Positions 21,600 to 32,763 are shown, counted from the first letter of the stretch. The stretch is 64,000 bases of DNA from Pseudogymnoascus destructans (GCF_001641265.1 NW_020167538.1:434001-498000), one strand, 5' to 3'. Numbers and translations: made by a program. The notes: generated by a model not told the origin, from the sequence alone.

Positions 21600-21842
21600 G
21601 GTTGGGCTGGCCCATTCGCGAATACAACTTATTCGTGGTTGGGCCGGAACATATATCTAAAATTAATGGCGGTGCTTACGACACACTATCACCACACTTT
21701 TCGATATGGAAAGAGTGACTACGACAATTGATATTATATATGCAAGAGCGATATTACGCTTACGCAGGAATGTCCCTAATCGCCGTCGTCGCGAAACGGA
21801 AGGCTCGTTCGGACTCAGTCAAATCACCTGTCCGTTTGAAGC
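21600..21842. other. Spacer between hAT element and coiled-coil relic
   Basis: Contains the right target duplication GGTTGGGC, and a further GTGGTTGGGCC copy at about 21642 that echoes the target sequence. No gene was seen. Confidence 0.5.
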
Positions 21843-22928
21843 CTACGCCCCGTAGCTTGGTGGCGGTCCCTGCTGTGGAGGAACTAATTCTCCTCTAGCA
21901 GCTTTTTGATATGCTTCAGCTCTGATCTGCAGCAGCTGTAGCCTCTTCTCTTCAAGCGCTTGCCTTTGCCCATCGCTTCAGCCACCGCAGCTTCAAATCT
22001 CTCATTTGTTGCATGAATCATACTCGCGAGAGAGTTCTTCGCTTCATGATGGATGCCTGCGATCGCTTGATCTCGTCATTCTTCTTCATGTCCGAAAAGA
22101 CATTGTCGAACAGCACTTCCGACACGAAATGGCGTTGCGCATGCACTACATCTCCAATATCCCCAATCAATGGCTCCATGGTCCTTGCTTGACTAACTAA
22201 CATCTCGGCCTGGCCGACATTCTGCCTCACCCTTGTAAGAGCGTTCATCTCGGCGATGTCCATAAACGTGCTGTCAAACCCAAATGCATCCATCTTCGCA
22301 TTACTTCTTGCGCTCTCAACGTCCCGAGTGGCCTCGTCGAGGAACTTCATCGCGCTAGTGAGGAGATTCTTCACCTGCTTCCCCTTGTCGACATTGCCCT
22401 GAGCCCAGTTGAACTCCGTAGATGCTTGATACACAGTGCCTTCTCGTTGATCCTCTCCAGGGATATCGGGTGTTGGCCCCTGGAAAACAGATTTGTAGAG
22501 TGAGCTCAGCTCATATTCTGCTTGTTTGTAAGTGGCTGCTACATTTTCCATTTCCGCGCTTGTCTTGGTTGCTTCAGCTATATTTCGATTTAGAAGATCG
22601 AGTTTCTTCTGAACTTCAAATCCTCTCTGTACAGCTTCAACCCAGTCCTTCTCTTCCTTCGATGCTTTCTGCTCGAACTTTTCACGCTTCCCTCCTAATC
22701 TGTAAGCTAGACGCTTACATGGGATGTTTGGTAGTCCCTGTGTTCGGCTTCTTCACGAGCAATGGTGACCTTGGTGTCTCGGAGGAGTTTCTCTTGTACT
22801 AGGATGTCTTTTTTGAGGTTAACGACATAATCGTTGCTTTGTTGAAGGGCGGCCGCTGTTTCGGAAATGATCCTGAGAAGGCGATCATTATCAGCCGCAG
22901 TAGCCCTTAGTACCTCAGTGATATACAT
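21843..22928 (-). pseudogene. Coiled-coil fungal protein of unknown function, decaying
   Basis: On the minus strand ATG 22928 opens MYITEVLRATAADNDRLLRI, followed by heptad-rich sequence. The frame breaks near 22715 (after DYQTSH) and resumes as RLGGKREKFEQKASKEEKDW... through MENVAATYKQAEYELSSLY. It breaks again near 22055 (after DEIKRSQ), where the other frame gives IHHEAKNSLASMIHATNERF, and a third time near 21960, ending with ALEEKRLQLLQIRAEAYQKA and a Pro-rich PPQQGPPPSYGA tail. No 24-nt 'intron' at the first break is credible, although a 49-nt alternative splice exists. I do not recognise the family; it looks like a cytoplasmic coiled-coil protein. Three breaks argue for a pseudogene. 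Confidence 0.65.
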
Positions 22929-23240
22929 TTTGAGATTAGTTGAGTGTGGTGTTGAAGATATACCCGAGTCCTGTAACAAAAGTCGACTTATATCCTAGGG
23001 AACGTTAACGTTAGGGTTCTCTGGAGGGAATATCTGCCATATTTTGGATATGTGTATTTGTATCCATATCCGTCGCTAAAGTGTTATTTTACCTGCCTGC
23101 ACTTACCCGCCTGAAACTTCTGTATTTATATCTGCATTAGAATTCCTAAGGTGTCTAGGTGCGTGACTGGCCGCTCATGTCCATACGTGGTTTGATCTAG
23201 GGCTTCTACGGCAAGCACAAGATGAACGCCTACATCTACA
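22929..23240. other. Intergenic spacer, nothing recognised
   Basis: About 310 bp between two gene relics, AT-rich, with no conserved frame or repeat noticed. Confidence 0.4.
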
Positions 23241-23899
23241 CTCGACCAACAATTCACACGCCTAACCCACACCCGTGCTAAGAACTCCTTCGATCTCCCC
23301 AACCCCAGCGGCCACGGCATCTTCGTGCTGCTCTCGTGCCTCAACCACTCCTGCGTGCCCAACCCAACATCCCAGACAGCAACGTCGAGGCGGGGGAAAT
23401 CGCCTGCTTCGCCACTTGCGACATTGCGGTGGGCGAGGAGATCACGTTCTGTTATAATGATGATTTCGCTGGTAGGACGAGGCAAGAGCGGCATAGTGCG
23501 CTACGATTCGTGTGCGTTTGCACTGTCTGTCAAGCGAGTGCTTCAGCGCAGCAGCTTAGCGATATGCGCCGCCGGCTCATCAGAGGACTGCACTACCTCA
23601 TTCACGGCAAGGATGCGGTGGGCGGGCCCGAAATGGGTGCTGCGACAGTCATGCATCTTCTTGAAGAGGAGGGGCTGATGGACCATTTTCTGGTTGCGAG
23701 GATGGGCCCCGGCATCGAACAGACGGCCTCAATGTTTGCGACGGAGAGTAATGCCAGAATCGCACGTCTTGCTATTGAGCAGGATACGTGGCTAGGAAAG
23801 TTGAGTGGGGCGTCAAGACTGTATGGTCGGGGAGATGCTAATTATTATCTGGTTGCGGCAGGGCTGCGAGTCCTCCACGGGCTTCCTGAGTGGCGTTAG
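23241..23899 (+). pseudogene. SET-domain protein fragment, 5'-truncated and frameshifted
   Basis: From 23241 one frame reads LDQQFTRLTHTRAKNSFDLP, then GHGIFVLLSCLNHSCVPNP, the NHSCxPN core that binds S-adenosylmethionine in SET methyltransferases. One base is missing there; the next frame continues NIPDSNVEAGEIACFATCDI then GEEITFCYNDDF, the second SET signature, and a Cys-containing post-SET segment CVCTVCQ. It ends at 23899. The N-terminal half of a normal SET protein is absent and there is no start codon in frame. The type resembles small fungal SMYD-like SET proteins. It is a relic, possibly cut by rearrangement at ~23240. Confidence 0.8.
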
Positions 23900-24214
23900 C
23901 TGTGATGACTTGGAAAAAAGATACTACCCGTAGATAAAGTGAGAAATCTAGATGGCATTCACAAACCGACCCCTAATATGAGATTGGATTTCCGCACATG
24001 AGACCTGAGAAAACTCAAAGCTGCAAACGCGCGGGAGAAAGTTAAATACCATCATCCGACAATACCAAGAATCTATGTATCGACAACAAAACTATACCCC
24101 AATGCCGTTCGTTATTTTTCTCTCCTCCCCGTCACTTTCATGCCATTATCCTCCTGCACCCTTCACCCCAAACAAAAATAAAATATCGCCTTTATGCTGC
24201 TCCATCTTAAGCCC
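23900..24214. other. Convergent 3' spacer
   Basis: About 315 bp between the SET relic and the stop of the peroxidase gene on the other strand. It presumably holds the peroxidase 3' UTR; no other feature was seen. Confidence 0.45.
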
Positions 24215-26640
24215 TCACTTCAGGTAAACACTAAGTCGATTGCCCTGTCCACAGGCTTCGGCCCTGTCCCCGCCACAAGGCTGGTTGCACTGCTCCTCGC
24301 CCACCTTCGTCGTCGCTCCCAATGCGGCGCCACACCAACACTCTCCCCCGTACTCCGCACCAAACACATTGAACTTGGCCTCCTTACAGAACGCAGCGCA
24401 CTTCTCCAAAGTCAACGCATCATTCACAAGCGCCGAGCCGCTCAGCACTCTCGCTTCTCTCGAATCAACGTAGCATCCCTGGTACTCGTACCCTTCCACG
24501 GTCTTCTTACTCTTAGGAACTAGGGCCACCTCTGCTTTGGCGCGGCCAAAGCCGTAAAGGCTCAGACGATTCGCACCGCCGCACTTCTCCGCAGCGTCGC
24601 CGTGGCAGGCCATGTCGCAGCCGGAAGTGGCGGGCCTGGCAGTAGACGAGATGTAGTTCCCGCAGTGGCATTCTCCGGAGTATTCGGTACCAGCGAGGAC
24701 GTAGCCTTGGGACTGGCAGGTGGACTGGCAGAGGGCGTTTGTCAGGGCTGTAGGTCCGCCGGCCGGGGAGGCCATATAGGGGAGGGTCCGGGAGGTGGTG
24801 GCGTCCGTGTAGCACCCTAGGAAGGCCCAGCCTGATGATTGAGGCGGGGTTGGTAAGGTTGAGATTGGAGGACTTACGGTGGTAGATGATTGCTGAGACG
24901 TTGTTGGTGGGGCCGTGGATGTCGATGTATCGGATCCAAAGGGGACGCATCCATCGGGGAGGTTGGAGGTGCGCTTGAAGACGTCCTTGGCTGTGCCCAG
25001 CGTAATATCAAAGGTGGCGCGGAGGGAGAGAGTGGAGCCAATCTTGGTGGTCACGGAGTAGAACGTGTATGGTCCGTAGGATTTGCCGGCCGTCATGGGG
25101 AGGGGGGAATGGGTGATTATAGGAACGACGAGACCGCCGGTTCTAGCCTTTAAGGAGGCTAGGTCGACGGCTGGGGTGCCTGTGACTGCTGTGCGTTTCT
25201 ATGGGGGTAAGCATGGTTCATATTGGCTGGCAATGAATTGGAAGGACTTACGGCAGCAACGATGGTCAGTGTGCGGTTATTATCAGCATCAGTGAAAATC
25301 TCCAAGCAACTCTGTGGTGACTGTAGGATAACCGAGTCCTCCACCGGGTAACCCTTTCCATTATTATCGTGGGTCTCAGTGGTGCCGCCAGCAACGGCAA
25401 CCTTAACGGTGAAGCTAGAAATACTCTTCGTGGAATCAATTGAGGCGGCAAATTTGTAGAACTATCGACTGATTAGCTATATACGTAAATATCACGGAAT
25501 CATACTTACAGTGAACGAGTCATCAAAGCCGGATGCAGTTCCTACAAACGTAGTCGTGATGGATCCGCCAGCTTCGCCATCGCGGTTCTTGTACACGAGC
25601 TTCACGCTAGAAATCTTATCCGCCGCACGAACAGTCGTTCTAACGCGGATCTCTCCCGTGAACGATAGAGTGGTGCCGGGAGCCACAAGGTTAAGCTGGG
25701 GATTAACGGGCTTGATCTCATACGGCTGGATTGGCCCCGTGAGATTAACCGTCGGTGGGACGACATCGATCATCTGCTGTAGGACGACCTTGCAGCGGTC
25801 GTGGAACACCACGGGGTTCGCCAGAGTCTTGATGGTGACATCCTTATCAACCCGGAAAATGCGGCCGTCAGAGTCCCGCCCATTGGCCTTGGAGATACCA
25901 ACTACCAAGGGGTTCGTCGTATTTCCCAAGACATAATCTCTCGCAATGCCATGGTCAAACTTGGACTGAGCCTGCGTAGCATCATCAAAAAGCGCATAGT
26001 CATTCTTTGCTGTCCCCGGGGCATTGATCAATGGGGACAGACCCGCATGGACGCCGCCAATGGTATGTCCACAGGCAATGAGCTCAATCATCTCGCTCGT
26101 GTTGAAGCCCATGCGTGCAAACTGCGCAACGAACGTCTGGGTCGGGTTCTGTGGTATCGGCACCCCCGTCGCCCCACCCTCTGTGGCATCGATTCTACCT
26201 GTGCGGATGGGCACAATTGGCCCACCGCAGGCGCGAACAGCTGTATACATGGACAGTGCAAGGAGATCCGAGATGGAGGAGCGCACAGACAGGAAGGCCT
26301 GAAGGAAGATTAAGGTGGACTCGAAGGCGGGGCCATTGTTCTCTCTGCGGCCAGTCTCGAATTGGAGGGAAGCATCAAGGCCGCCGATGCCATTGTAAGT
26401 GTCTGCGGTGGCCATGTCGTGGAAGGCGCTGCGGATCCATTCGGCGGCGTTGATACGGCCGGCGGTAGTAGGGCTCTTCTCGCAGGGAATCACGGAGTCA
26501 GCGAAGGTCCGCTTGCGATAGCCTGCCGTGAGAAACATGATGTCCTCAAGCTCGTCGACGGAGGAGGGCCATGTTGGGTTCGCGGCAAGGCACGGTGTGA
26601 GGGCCGCAGCCGCGGCGAGGAGGGTGAGGGAGAGCTTCAT
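24215..26640 (-). CDS. Secreted class II-type heme peroxidase with two WSC domains
   Basis: Three exons on the minus strand, 26640-25510, 25461-25252 and 25198-24215 (introns 48 and 53 nt), encode 774 aa. A signal peptide (MKLSLTLLAAAAALTPCLA) starts it. The peroxidase domain has distal Arg70/His74 in EWIRSAFHDM and proximal His192 in ELIACGHTIGG, the ascomycete class II-like arrangement for H2O2-dependent oxidation. Residues ~310-560 contain two Ig/cadherin-like beta segments (for example TLSFTGEIRVRTTVRAADK). After a Ser/Thr/Pro linker come two WSC domains with the usual Cys patterns, beginning GWAFLGCYTD (~570) and EYQGCYVDSREARV (~685); WSC domains bind carbohydrate. The start was chosen at the signal peptide, since upstream in-frame sequence is low-complexity. 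Likely a cell-wall or substrate-anchored oxidase. Confidence 0.9.
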
Positions 26641-27264
26641 GATGGCGGTGATGTGATTCGGAGGTGAAGGTGAGGTGAGAAGAGAAGCAAGACCACACAG
26701 AAGCGGGTGACTATCGTTGCCGAACGGAGAAGTTCGGGGTTGAGGGAGAGGAGAGAGATGGGAGGAGGAAGGAGAGAGGAGGAGAGATGAGGAGAGATGA
26801 GGAGAGATGAGGAGAGATGAGGAGAGAGGAGGTGAGAGGAGGTGGGGAGAGAGGAGGTGAGGAAAAGAGCGGATAATAGTAATATATGACAACAGCCATG
26901 TGTCGCGTGGGCAGATGATGTCGGTCTTTGGACAGGACAGCACAGGCCTTGAGACGAGATAAAAAAAGAACAGGGCGGGCGATAAATGCTGCACGGAAGT
27001 GGGAACAGATGCGATAGAGAGATGTATTTCCCCGACTGATAGCCATAGGGCGATCAGTCGGGAAAATACTTCCAATATGCGTATTCTAAGACAAACGACG
27101 TGTTGTGCAGACATGTATGGAGTCCGTTGTGCTCGGGTACAACGGAAGTAGATGTTTCCCACACCAGCGCGAGTTCCCGCCGCGAGTTCCCGCCTCTCGT
27201 ATCGATGAATTTAATTTTCAATAGTCGGACGTTCCTTGGCCCGTTCTGCGTTCTGCACCCAGTC
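26641..27264. other. Peroxidase upstream region with purine-rich minisatellite
   Basis: The promoter side of the peroxidase. 26756-26860 is a strand-asymmetric tract with repeated GAGGAGAGAT (10-bp) units, all purine on the plus strand. 26950-27260 holds no gene. Confidence 0.6.
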
Positions 27265-27360
27265 GTACCTGCACCTAGGAATAGTACCTGCACCTAGGAA
27301 TAGTACCTGCACCTAGGAATAGTACCTGCACCCAGCTATAGTAGCTGCACCCAGCTATAG
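27265..27360. repeat. 19-bp tandem repeat
   Basis: Three near-identical 19-bp units GTACCTGCACCTAGGAATA (27265-27321), then degenerate CTGCACCCAGCTATAG units up to 27360. Confidence 0.9.
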
Positions 27361-27371
27361 CTATAATAGCC

Positions 27372-27609
27372 CAGCGCATCATACTCAGCGCATCATACTC
27401 AGCGCATCATACTCAGGCATCATACTCAGCGCATCATACTCAGCGCATCATACTCAGCGCATCATACTCAGCGCATCATACTCAGCGCATCATACTCAGC
27501 GCATCATACTCAGCGCATCATACTCAGCGCATCATACTCAGCGCATCATACTCAGCTCATCATACTCAGCTCATCATACTCAGCTCATCATACTCAGCTC
27601 ATCATACTC
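27372..27609. repeat. 15-bp minisatellite, about 16 units
   Basis: Head-to-tail CAGCGCATCATACTC units; one unit near 27417 is two bases short, and the last four carry CAGCTCATCATACTC. Unit identity is otherwise nearly perfect, so the array is young or homogenised. Confidence 0.95.
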
Positions 27610-27659
27610 CCCGCACTCATCCAGCTTTGATGCGGGATCGCTGCGTTGGGTAGTTCCTT

Positions 27660-27720
27660 ATTTTCTTTCCTTCTTTTCTTTCCTTCTTTTCTTTCCTTCT
27701 TTTCTTTCCTTCTTTGCTTT
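27660..27720. repeat. 13-bp pyrimidine minisatellite
   Basis: Four units of TTTTCTTTCCTTC, all pyrimidine on the plus strand, about 50 bp after the 15-bp array. Confidence 0.9.
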
Positions 27721-28439
27721 TCCTTTCCCCTTTCCCTGGCAGAGATAGCCAGCGGCTGACAATTTAGTGCTGTTCATGGGTGCGGTGCTCGTATTGTTCG
27801 GTTCGGGGATAGCGGGGCCATCATAGTCAAGCGGCTGGAAAGTACCCGAACGCAAATATCAGCGTCATAGTAAGACGGGAAAGACCACCAGACGCGTGCA
27901 CTGTTTTAGCAACCTGACCGTCGGACTTTTGCCCAAAGGCCGGAAGAAGAAGGTGCCAAGCCACTCTATGGCAGTCTAAAGTAGTAATATAAGAATTCTG
28001 TAATACCCCCCAAGTGCCTCTTAGTGATGGGTTTGACTGCGTATACTCCGTACCGATTTTTTAGTCACAAGTAGTACTTACCCCTAATGCACCCCCCATA
28101 TAAAAATACATAATAATTGCATTTCCGTAAAGTACCTCTCTCTCTGTTCTATATTGACCAAAACCAAATTGTCATATTGTGAATAGCCTCAAATACCACG
28201 CTAGAAATGCTAATTTGTAGGCAGCAGTTACTAGTAGCTATAGTAGCTACTAGTATACTCCTTTTGCAGCTACGTCGTTGCTGCCAGCAGCTTCATATTA
28301 GGGTATTATAGCGTCTATACCAGCCGCTGCTTAAGTATGAGCATAAGACATGGAGTCTTAATGTGTAGGGTTAGGATTCACCTGTTAAGGTGAAGCATTA
28401 TCTACAGTAAGGAAGCCCCTTTTATTATGTACTCTACTA
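27721..28439. other. AT-rich spacer with a repeat-end copy
   Basis: No gene. 27902-27964 (TTTTAGCAACCTGACCGTC ... AAGGTGCCAAGCCACT) recurs in the same orientation at 30451-30513, on the other side of the Harbinger remnant. The rest is low-complexity AT-rich DNA. Confidence 0.5.
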
Positions 28440-30350
28440 ATCTATATAGCTTCTCAATTAAAGAGATCTAGCAGCTCTTACCCCTCCTTCAACTTGACAA
28501 TATCATATATCATCACTAGGTTACAGCACACCTAGAAACTGCTCTTTGCGTGCGTTATGCTTACCTATTTGGCATATCCAAACTAGTAGAGCACTTGTAC
28601 ATGGATCTTTAGATGATCTAGTACCTAGTTAAGTATTATATTTAATGATACTTGCTAGCACTTACTCGGCCAGTTTGGCACAAGTCTTGCTTAGGCGCCA
28701 CATCTATCGTATGATAAGATGCAAGCATTTTCTGTAGCTATAGAGGCTATCAGCTAATGCCCTTGTATATAGGGCTTCATAGATGGCACATTTCGAGGAT
28801 TCTTACGTCCTTCTAGCCCTAACGAAGCCTAGCATGTAGTATACAACAGCCATAAGCATTAGCACAGCTAGCAATAGCAAGCTGTTGTAATGCTAGACAG
28901 CCTTGCGTCATCTATTTGTGGTCTGTTTCTTAGAACTGTAAATGATTAGATTATGTGGCAAGAGTCTGGCTGTGAAGCTAGACTTAAGCAGATTATAGAC
29001 AGCAAAGAAGAGTCTAAATGGCTCTTCCTATACAGTGATCTAGCATATTAGTGTACAACTGGTATTATGAGCCCCTTTACTCATACAAGGGGTTGTCGCC
29101 ACTTATCACCTAATGAGCAAGCATTTAATCACTTGCTCTCCTTAGTGAGAATAGCTGTTAGGAACTGCTTTAATCGTATTCAACAGCTATTCTTATATAC
29201 AGCATTTAGTAAGGGGTTAAAATCTAGCAGCCAACTAGTAGCAACTTACTTTGCTGTTGCTATTCTACTAACGAACTGCTATACTTGTATAGTAGGTAAT
29301 TTGATATCATAAGATTCAAGGTTGGTCCACCATTAATTAAAGAGTATTTGTATATATTAGAATAGATAGCTATATAGTAATGAACCCCCTTAGCCCATTG
29401 TAATTGCTGTATAAATGAAGAGAACATCACTGACTGTTCTCTTTAAAGATCCTTAATCTCCTCTAATACCTCTAGATTTAGAGGTGGTGGTGGCGAAGCT
29501 ATGGCTTTTACAAGCCCCTCTACTATCTTCTGCTGCTATGTATTGGCATTTTCAGGATCGCTAAGAAGAAGAAGATGGGTGTGGCGAAGGAGAGGCACTA
29601 GTAAGTGGTAATAATGGAGTCTAGCTAAGACTGTCGTCATCCTTAATGATAACGGCATCTTCAACTCTATCACCACTTACTAATTGCTATGCTTAGAGCA
29701 CTAGGAGGGTGTTCTATGGTAAGGGTAACAGCAGGTTGATAACCTACTTCTCCTTCATTATAAGAAGCATTGCTGCCTAAGCAAGGAAAGAAGCCTCACC
29801 CCTCACCCCTATAGCACCCTAGTGCTCCTTCCGCTCCTAGAAAACTGTTGCTTTAGCATCAAGGACAGCTATCTAGTTGTCCTTATATAGTTGCCGTTCC
29901 GTTCGGCTGTCTTGCTTGCTAGTTTTAAGATCTTAGAGATATTTCTGCTAAGTGGCATAAAACCTAGCGAAGAGATTTATGCTCTTTGCTAGTCTCATGT
30001 TGCTAATCAGCAGTAACATTCTTAAAGAACGTTATTACCTCTGCTGTTCGATATGTGTCTGCTATCTAGAGGCAGATTTTCAACAGTATAATATACTCGT
30101 TAGGGCTTAAAGCCTAAGTCTTTCCTTTCCCTTGTAGTATATCCTCCTCTTCTTAACTCCTTTTCTGCTTCTTTGGTCTTCCTTATATATTCAACTGTGT
30201 AAATGGTGCTTGTAGAGGTGGTGGCTCGGTATCATTGTTGTCGTTAGTATTGTTGTCATTAGTATTGTTGTCATTAGTATTGTTGTCATTAGTATTGTTG
30301 TCATTAGTATTGTCATCGTTAGCTAGAGGAAAAGCCACTATTTATAGTTG
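28440..30350. mobile_element. PIF/Harbinger-like transposon remnant, RIP-decayed
   Basis: On the plus strand (about 28440-29312) a broken frame encodes a DDE_4/HARBI1-type nuclease. Recognisable parts are FIDGTFRGFLRPSSPNEA, VVYNSHKH, SSICGLFLRTVND, WLFLYSDLAY (second Asp), then an unbroken stretch 29067-29312 SPNEQAFNHLLSLVRIAVRNCFNRIQQLF. On the minus strand (30210-29800) a second broken frame reads ALSPNEYIILLKICL and ADTYRTAEVITFFKN, consistent with the accessory DNA-binding ORF of such elements. Its start carries five 15-bp ATTGTTGTCATTAGT units (30235-30312) encoding an Asn/Asp/Thr run. Stops are mostly TAG/TAA in place of CAG/CAA. Terminal repeats were not identified. Confidence 0.7.
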
Positions 30351-30737
30351 GTTCTAGTCGCTAGATAGACTAGAACCTAGCTAGAATACCAGTAATCATT
30401 AGTTTTAGAGGCATCCACTAACAAAACTCTGAACAACACCTCTATAGAGGATTTTAGCAACCTAACCATCAGCTTAACCAATGCCTAAAAAGGAAGGTGC
30501 CAAGCCACTAGTGGTTTAACCCTACTGCCCCCCTACCACCCCCTGTTCTAAATGATGAAGAATCATCCGCTTTTGGCAATTAAGTGCTTTAAAAGCTAGT
30601 TACAGCTAGAGAGATTTCTATTTAGCTGTGGCCAGCTTTGAATTACTGTATATAGTTAGTGTATAGATTAGTAATATAATTAATTCAACATCAATCGAGT
30701 GTACATGCTAGTGCTAGTGACTGAAGTGATTTAGCTA
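30351..30737. other. Spacer with second copy of the repeat end
   Basis: Carries the direct-repeat partner (30451-30513) of 27902-27964 and then AT-rich DNA up to the TA (30736-30737) at the end of Tc1-like copy 2. No gene. Confidence 0.5.
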
Positions 30738-30903
30738 GGGCCCCCTACGTAGGCTAGCATGGCAATTCTAGCCAAAGTACCAATTCTCATATAATGCAAT
30801 GACTTGAGAATGAGAGTAATGAATTCTGTAGAAAAAAAGAGTATAATAGCTACCTAATTGACTATATAAATCTATACTAAATGCCTAGTACTCTATGTGC
30901 ATA

Positions 30904-32763
30904 ACGTGCATGTATAACGAAAGTGCCAAACAAGCGAAAGTGCCAAAATCATGCGGTGACCAACCCCCCCAACTAAATGTTAAATTCCTCCACAACAAAA
31001 CATGCGCCATAAAAATGATGAAAGCAAATTAGTGCTAGCTATCCAAGCTATGCAAAGCGACCCAAATTTGCGCCTTCGAGTTGCAGCTAGGATCTATTCC
31101 GTAGACCACCGCAAGCTACGTCACCGTTTACAAGGTGTACCTTCACGACGCGATATCCAAGCCAACTTACGGAAATTAAGTAACCTAGAGGAATCAGTTC
31201 TTGTTCAGTATATACTTGACTTAGCTGCTAAAGGGTTCCCTCCTCAGTTGTCTATTGTTAAAGATATGGCAAATTGACTACTTGCAACACGCGACGCGCC
31301 ACGCGTCGGGTCACGTTGGGCTTCAAACTTTGTTAAGCGCCATGTAGAGCTCCGGACACACTTCCAGCGAAAATACGACTACCAGAGGGCTAAGTGCGAA
31401 GATCCAGAAGTCATTCGTGGCTGGTTTGAGCTTGTATGGAACACAATTCTAAAGTATGGCATCAACAATGCAGATATCTACAACTTTGATGAGACTGGGT
31501 TTATGATGGGCGTCATCTCAAGCGCAACGGTAGTAACGAGCTCAGATGGGCGGGCAAAGGCAAAAAAGGTGCAGCCTGGCAATCGGGAATGGGTTACAGT
31601 AATCCAAGGCGTTAGTTCTCAAGGTTGGGCAGTGCCGCCATTTGTCATTGTGGCAGGTAAAAACCACCTTGCATCTTGGTATGAGAATAGTGGATTTCCA
31701 GCAGATTGGGTAATCGCTGTTACTGCAAATGGCTGGACTACAAACGAGAGAGGTATGGATTGGATTCAGCATTTTGAGAAGCACACAAAGCCCCGGAGTG
31801 TTGGTGGTTATCGCTTGTTAGTCCTTGATGGTCATGAGAGCCACCACTCAGACAAGTTTGAGGAGTACTGCAAAGAACACAACATTATTACGCTTTGTAT
31901 GCCTGCTCACTCTTCCCATATACTCCAACCACTTGATGTTGGCTGTTTTGGCCCATTAAAGAGAGCTTACGGTCAGCAAATTGAAGATATGATGCGGGCT
32001 CATATTATTCACATTACTAAGGATGACTTCTTTCCTGCCTTCCACGCTGCATTTAACATTGCAATGACAGAAAGCAATATTCAGGGAGGGTTCCGAGGTG
32101 CTGGGCTTCTTCCATTTAGCCCTGAGAGTGTAATATCTACACTTGACCTTAGGTTTAAGACGCCAACACCTCCAACCTCTCGCCCAAACACCGCTCAACC
32201 ATGGGTTTCTCAGACACCAAATAACCCAACTGAAGCTGTATCACAGTCTACTTTCATTAAAAACCGAATTGCGCATCATCAAAATAGCTCTCCAACCTCA
32301 ATCTATGCAGCTGTTGACCAGTTTACAAAGGGTGCATCGCAAATAATGCATCAATTAGCATTGTTAAAAGCAGAGAACCAAAACCTGCGACAGGCAAATG
32401 AAGTGCTAAGCAAGCGCCAGAGAGCTAAAAAAACACGACTACAGCAAGGAGGATCACTTAGTCAACAGGTAGCACAGGAGCTACAGGACGAGAGGGACGT
32501 TGTGCAGCAAGTAGAGCAATAAATAAGGGCAAGTAGTGGTCGGAAGCCAAGGGAAGAAACCCATGCACGTCGCTGTGGCAAGTGTGGTGAGACTGGACAC
32601 AATGCGCGCACTTGTCAGATTGTAATAGACAGGTCTGAGGAAGAAGACTCCGAGTAGTTTTAATTAATTTATATTGTTGTGGTGGATTTATCGCAATTCT
32701 TATGGGGTAGTCGCGATATTTTGGCACTTTCGCTTGTTTGGCACTTTCGTTATACATGCACGT
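30904..32763 (+). mobile_element. pogo-type transposon with perfect 46-bp inverted repeats
   Basis: A 1860-bp element between TA target duplications (30902-30903 and 32764-32765). The terminal inverted repeats (30904-30949 and 32718-32763) are 46 bp and identical; each contains two direct CGAAAGTGCCAAA words. The same target site without insertion is present in Tc1-like copy 1 (GTATGCACACAGAG region at ~687-702), proving the boundaries. The identical repeats point to a recent insertion, although the transposase has two nonsense changes. Confidence 0.95.
31002..32657 (+). pseudogene. pogo-family transposase with two nonsense codons
   Basis: One frame runs from 31002 to 32657 with only two internal stops. 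Residues 1-90 are the psq/CENP-B-like helix-turn-helix region. TGA at 31275-31277 stands where an Arg CGA is likely (ADMAN-stop-LLATRDAPRVGSRWASNFVKRH). The DDE_1 core shows YNFDETGF, LLVLDGHESHHS and HSSHILQPLDVGCFGPLK, the three acidic positions. A coiled-coil segment (LALLKAENQNLRQANEVL) precedes TAA at 32520-32522, beyond which the frame continues through CGKCGETGHNARTC, a CCHC zinc knuckle, to 32657. Both stops fit C-to-T changes (CGA to TGA, CAA to TAA). Losing the first stop alone would leave a core lacking its DNA-binding half. Confidence 0.9.

Noticed and set aside
22691..22716. 24-nt intron joining the two halves of the coiled-coil gene
   Set aside because: Too short for a fungal spliceosomal intron, and two further frame breaks occur downstream; a pseudogene explains all.
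26641..27162. N-terminal extension of the peroxidase (in-frame ATG at 27162)
   Set aside because: It is translated minisatellite and promoter DNA and would bury the signal peptide.
27372..27609. CRISPR-like array
   Set aside because: Units are directly contiguous 15-mers without unique spacers, in a eukaryotic context; it is a minisatellite.
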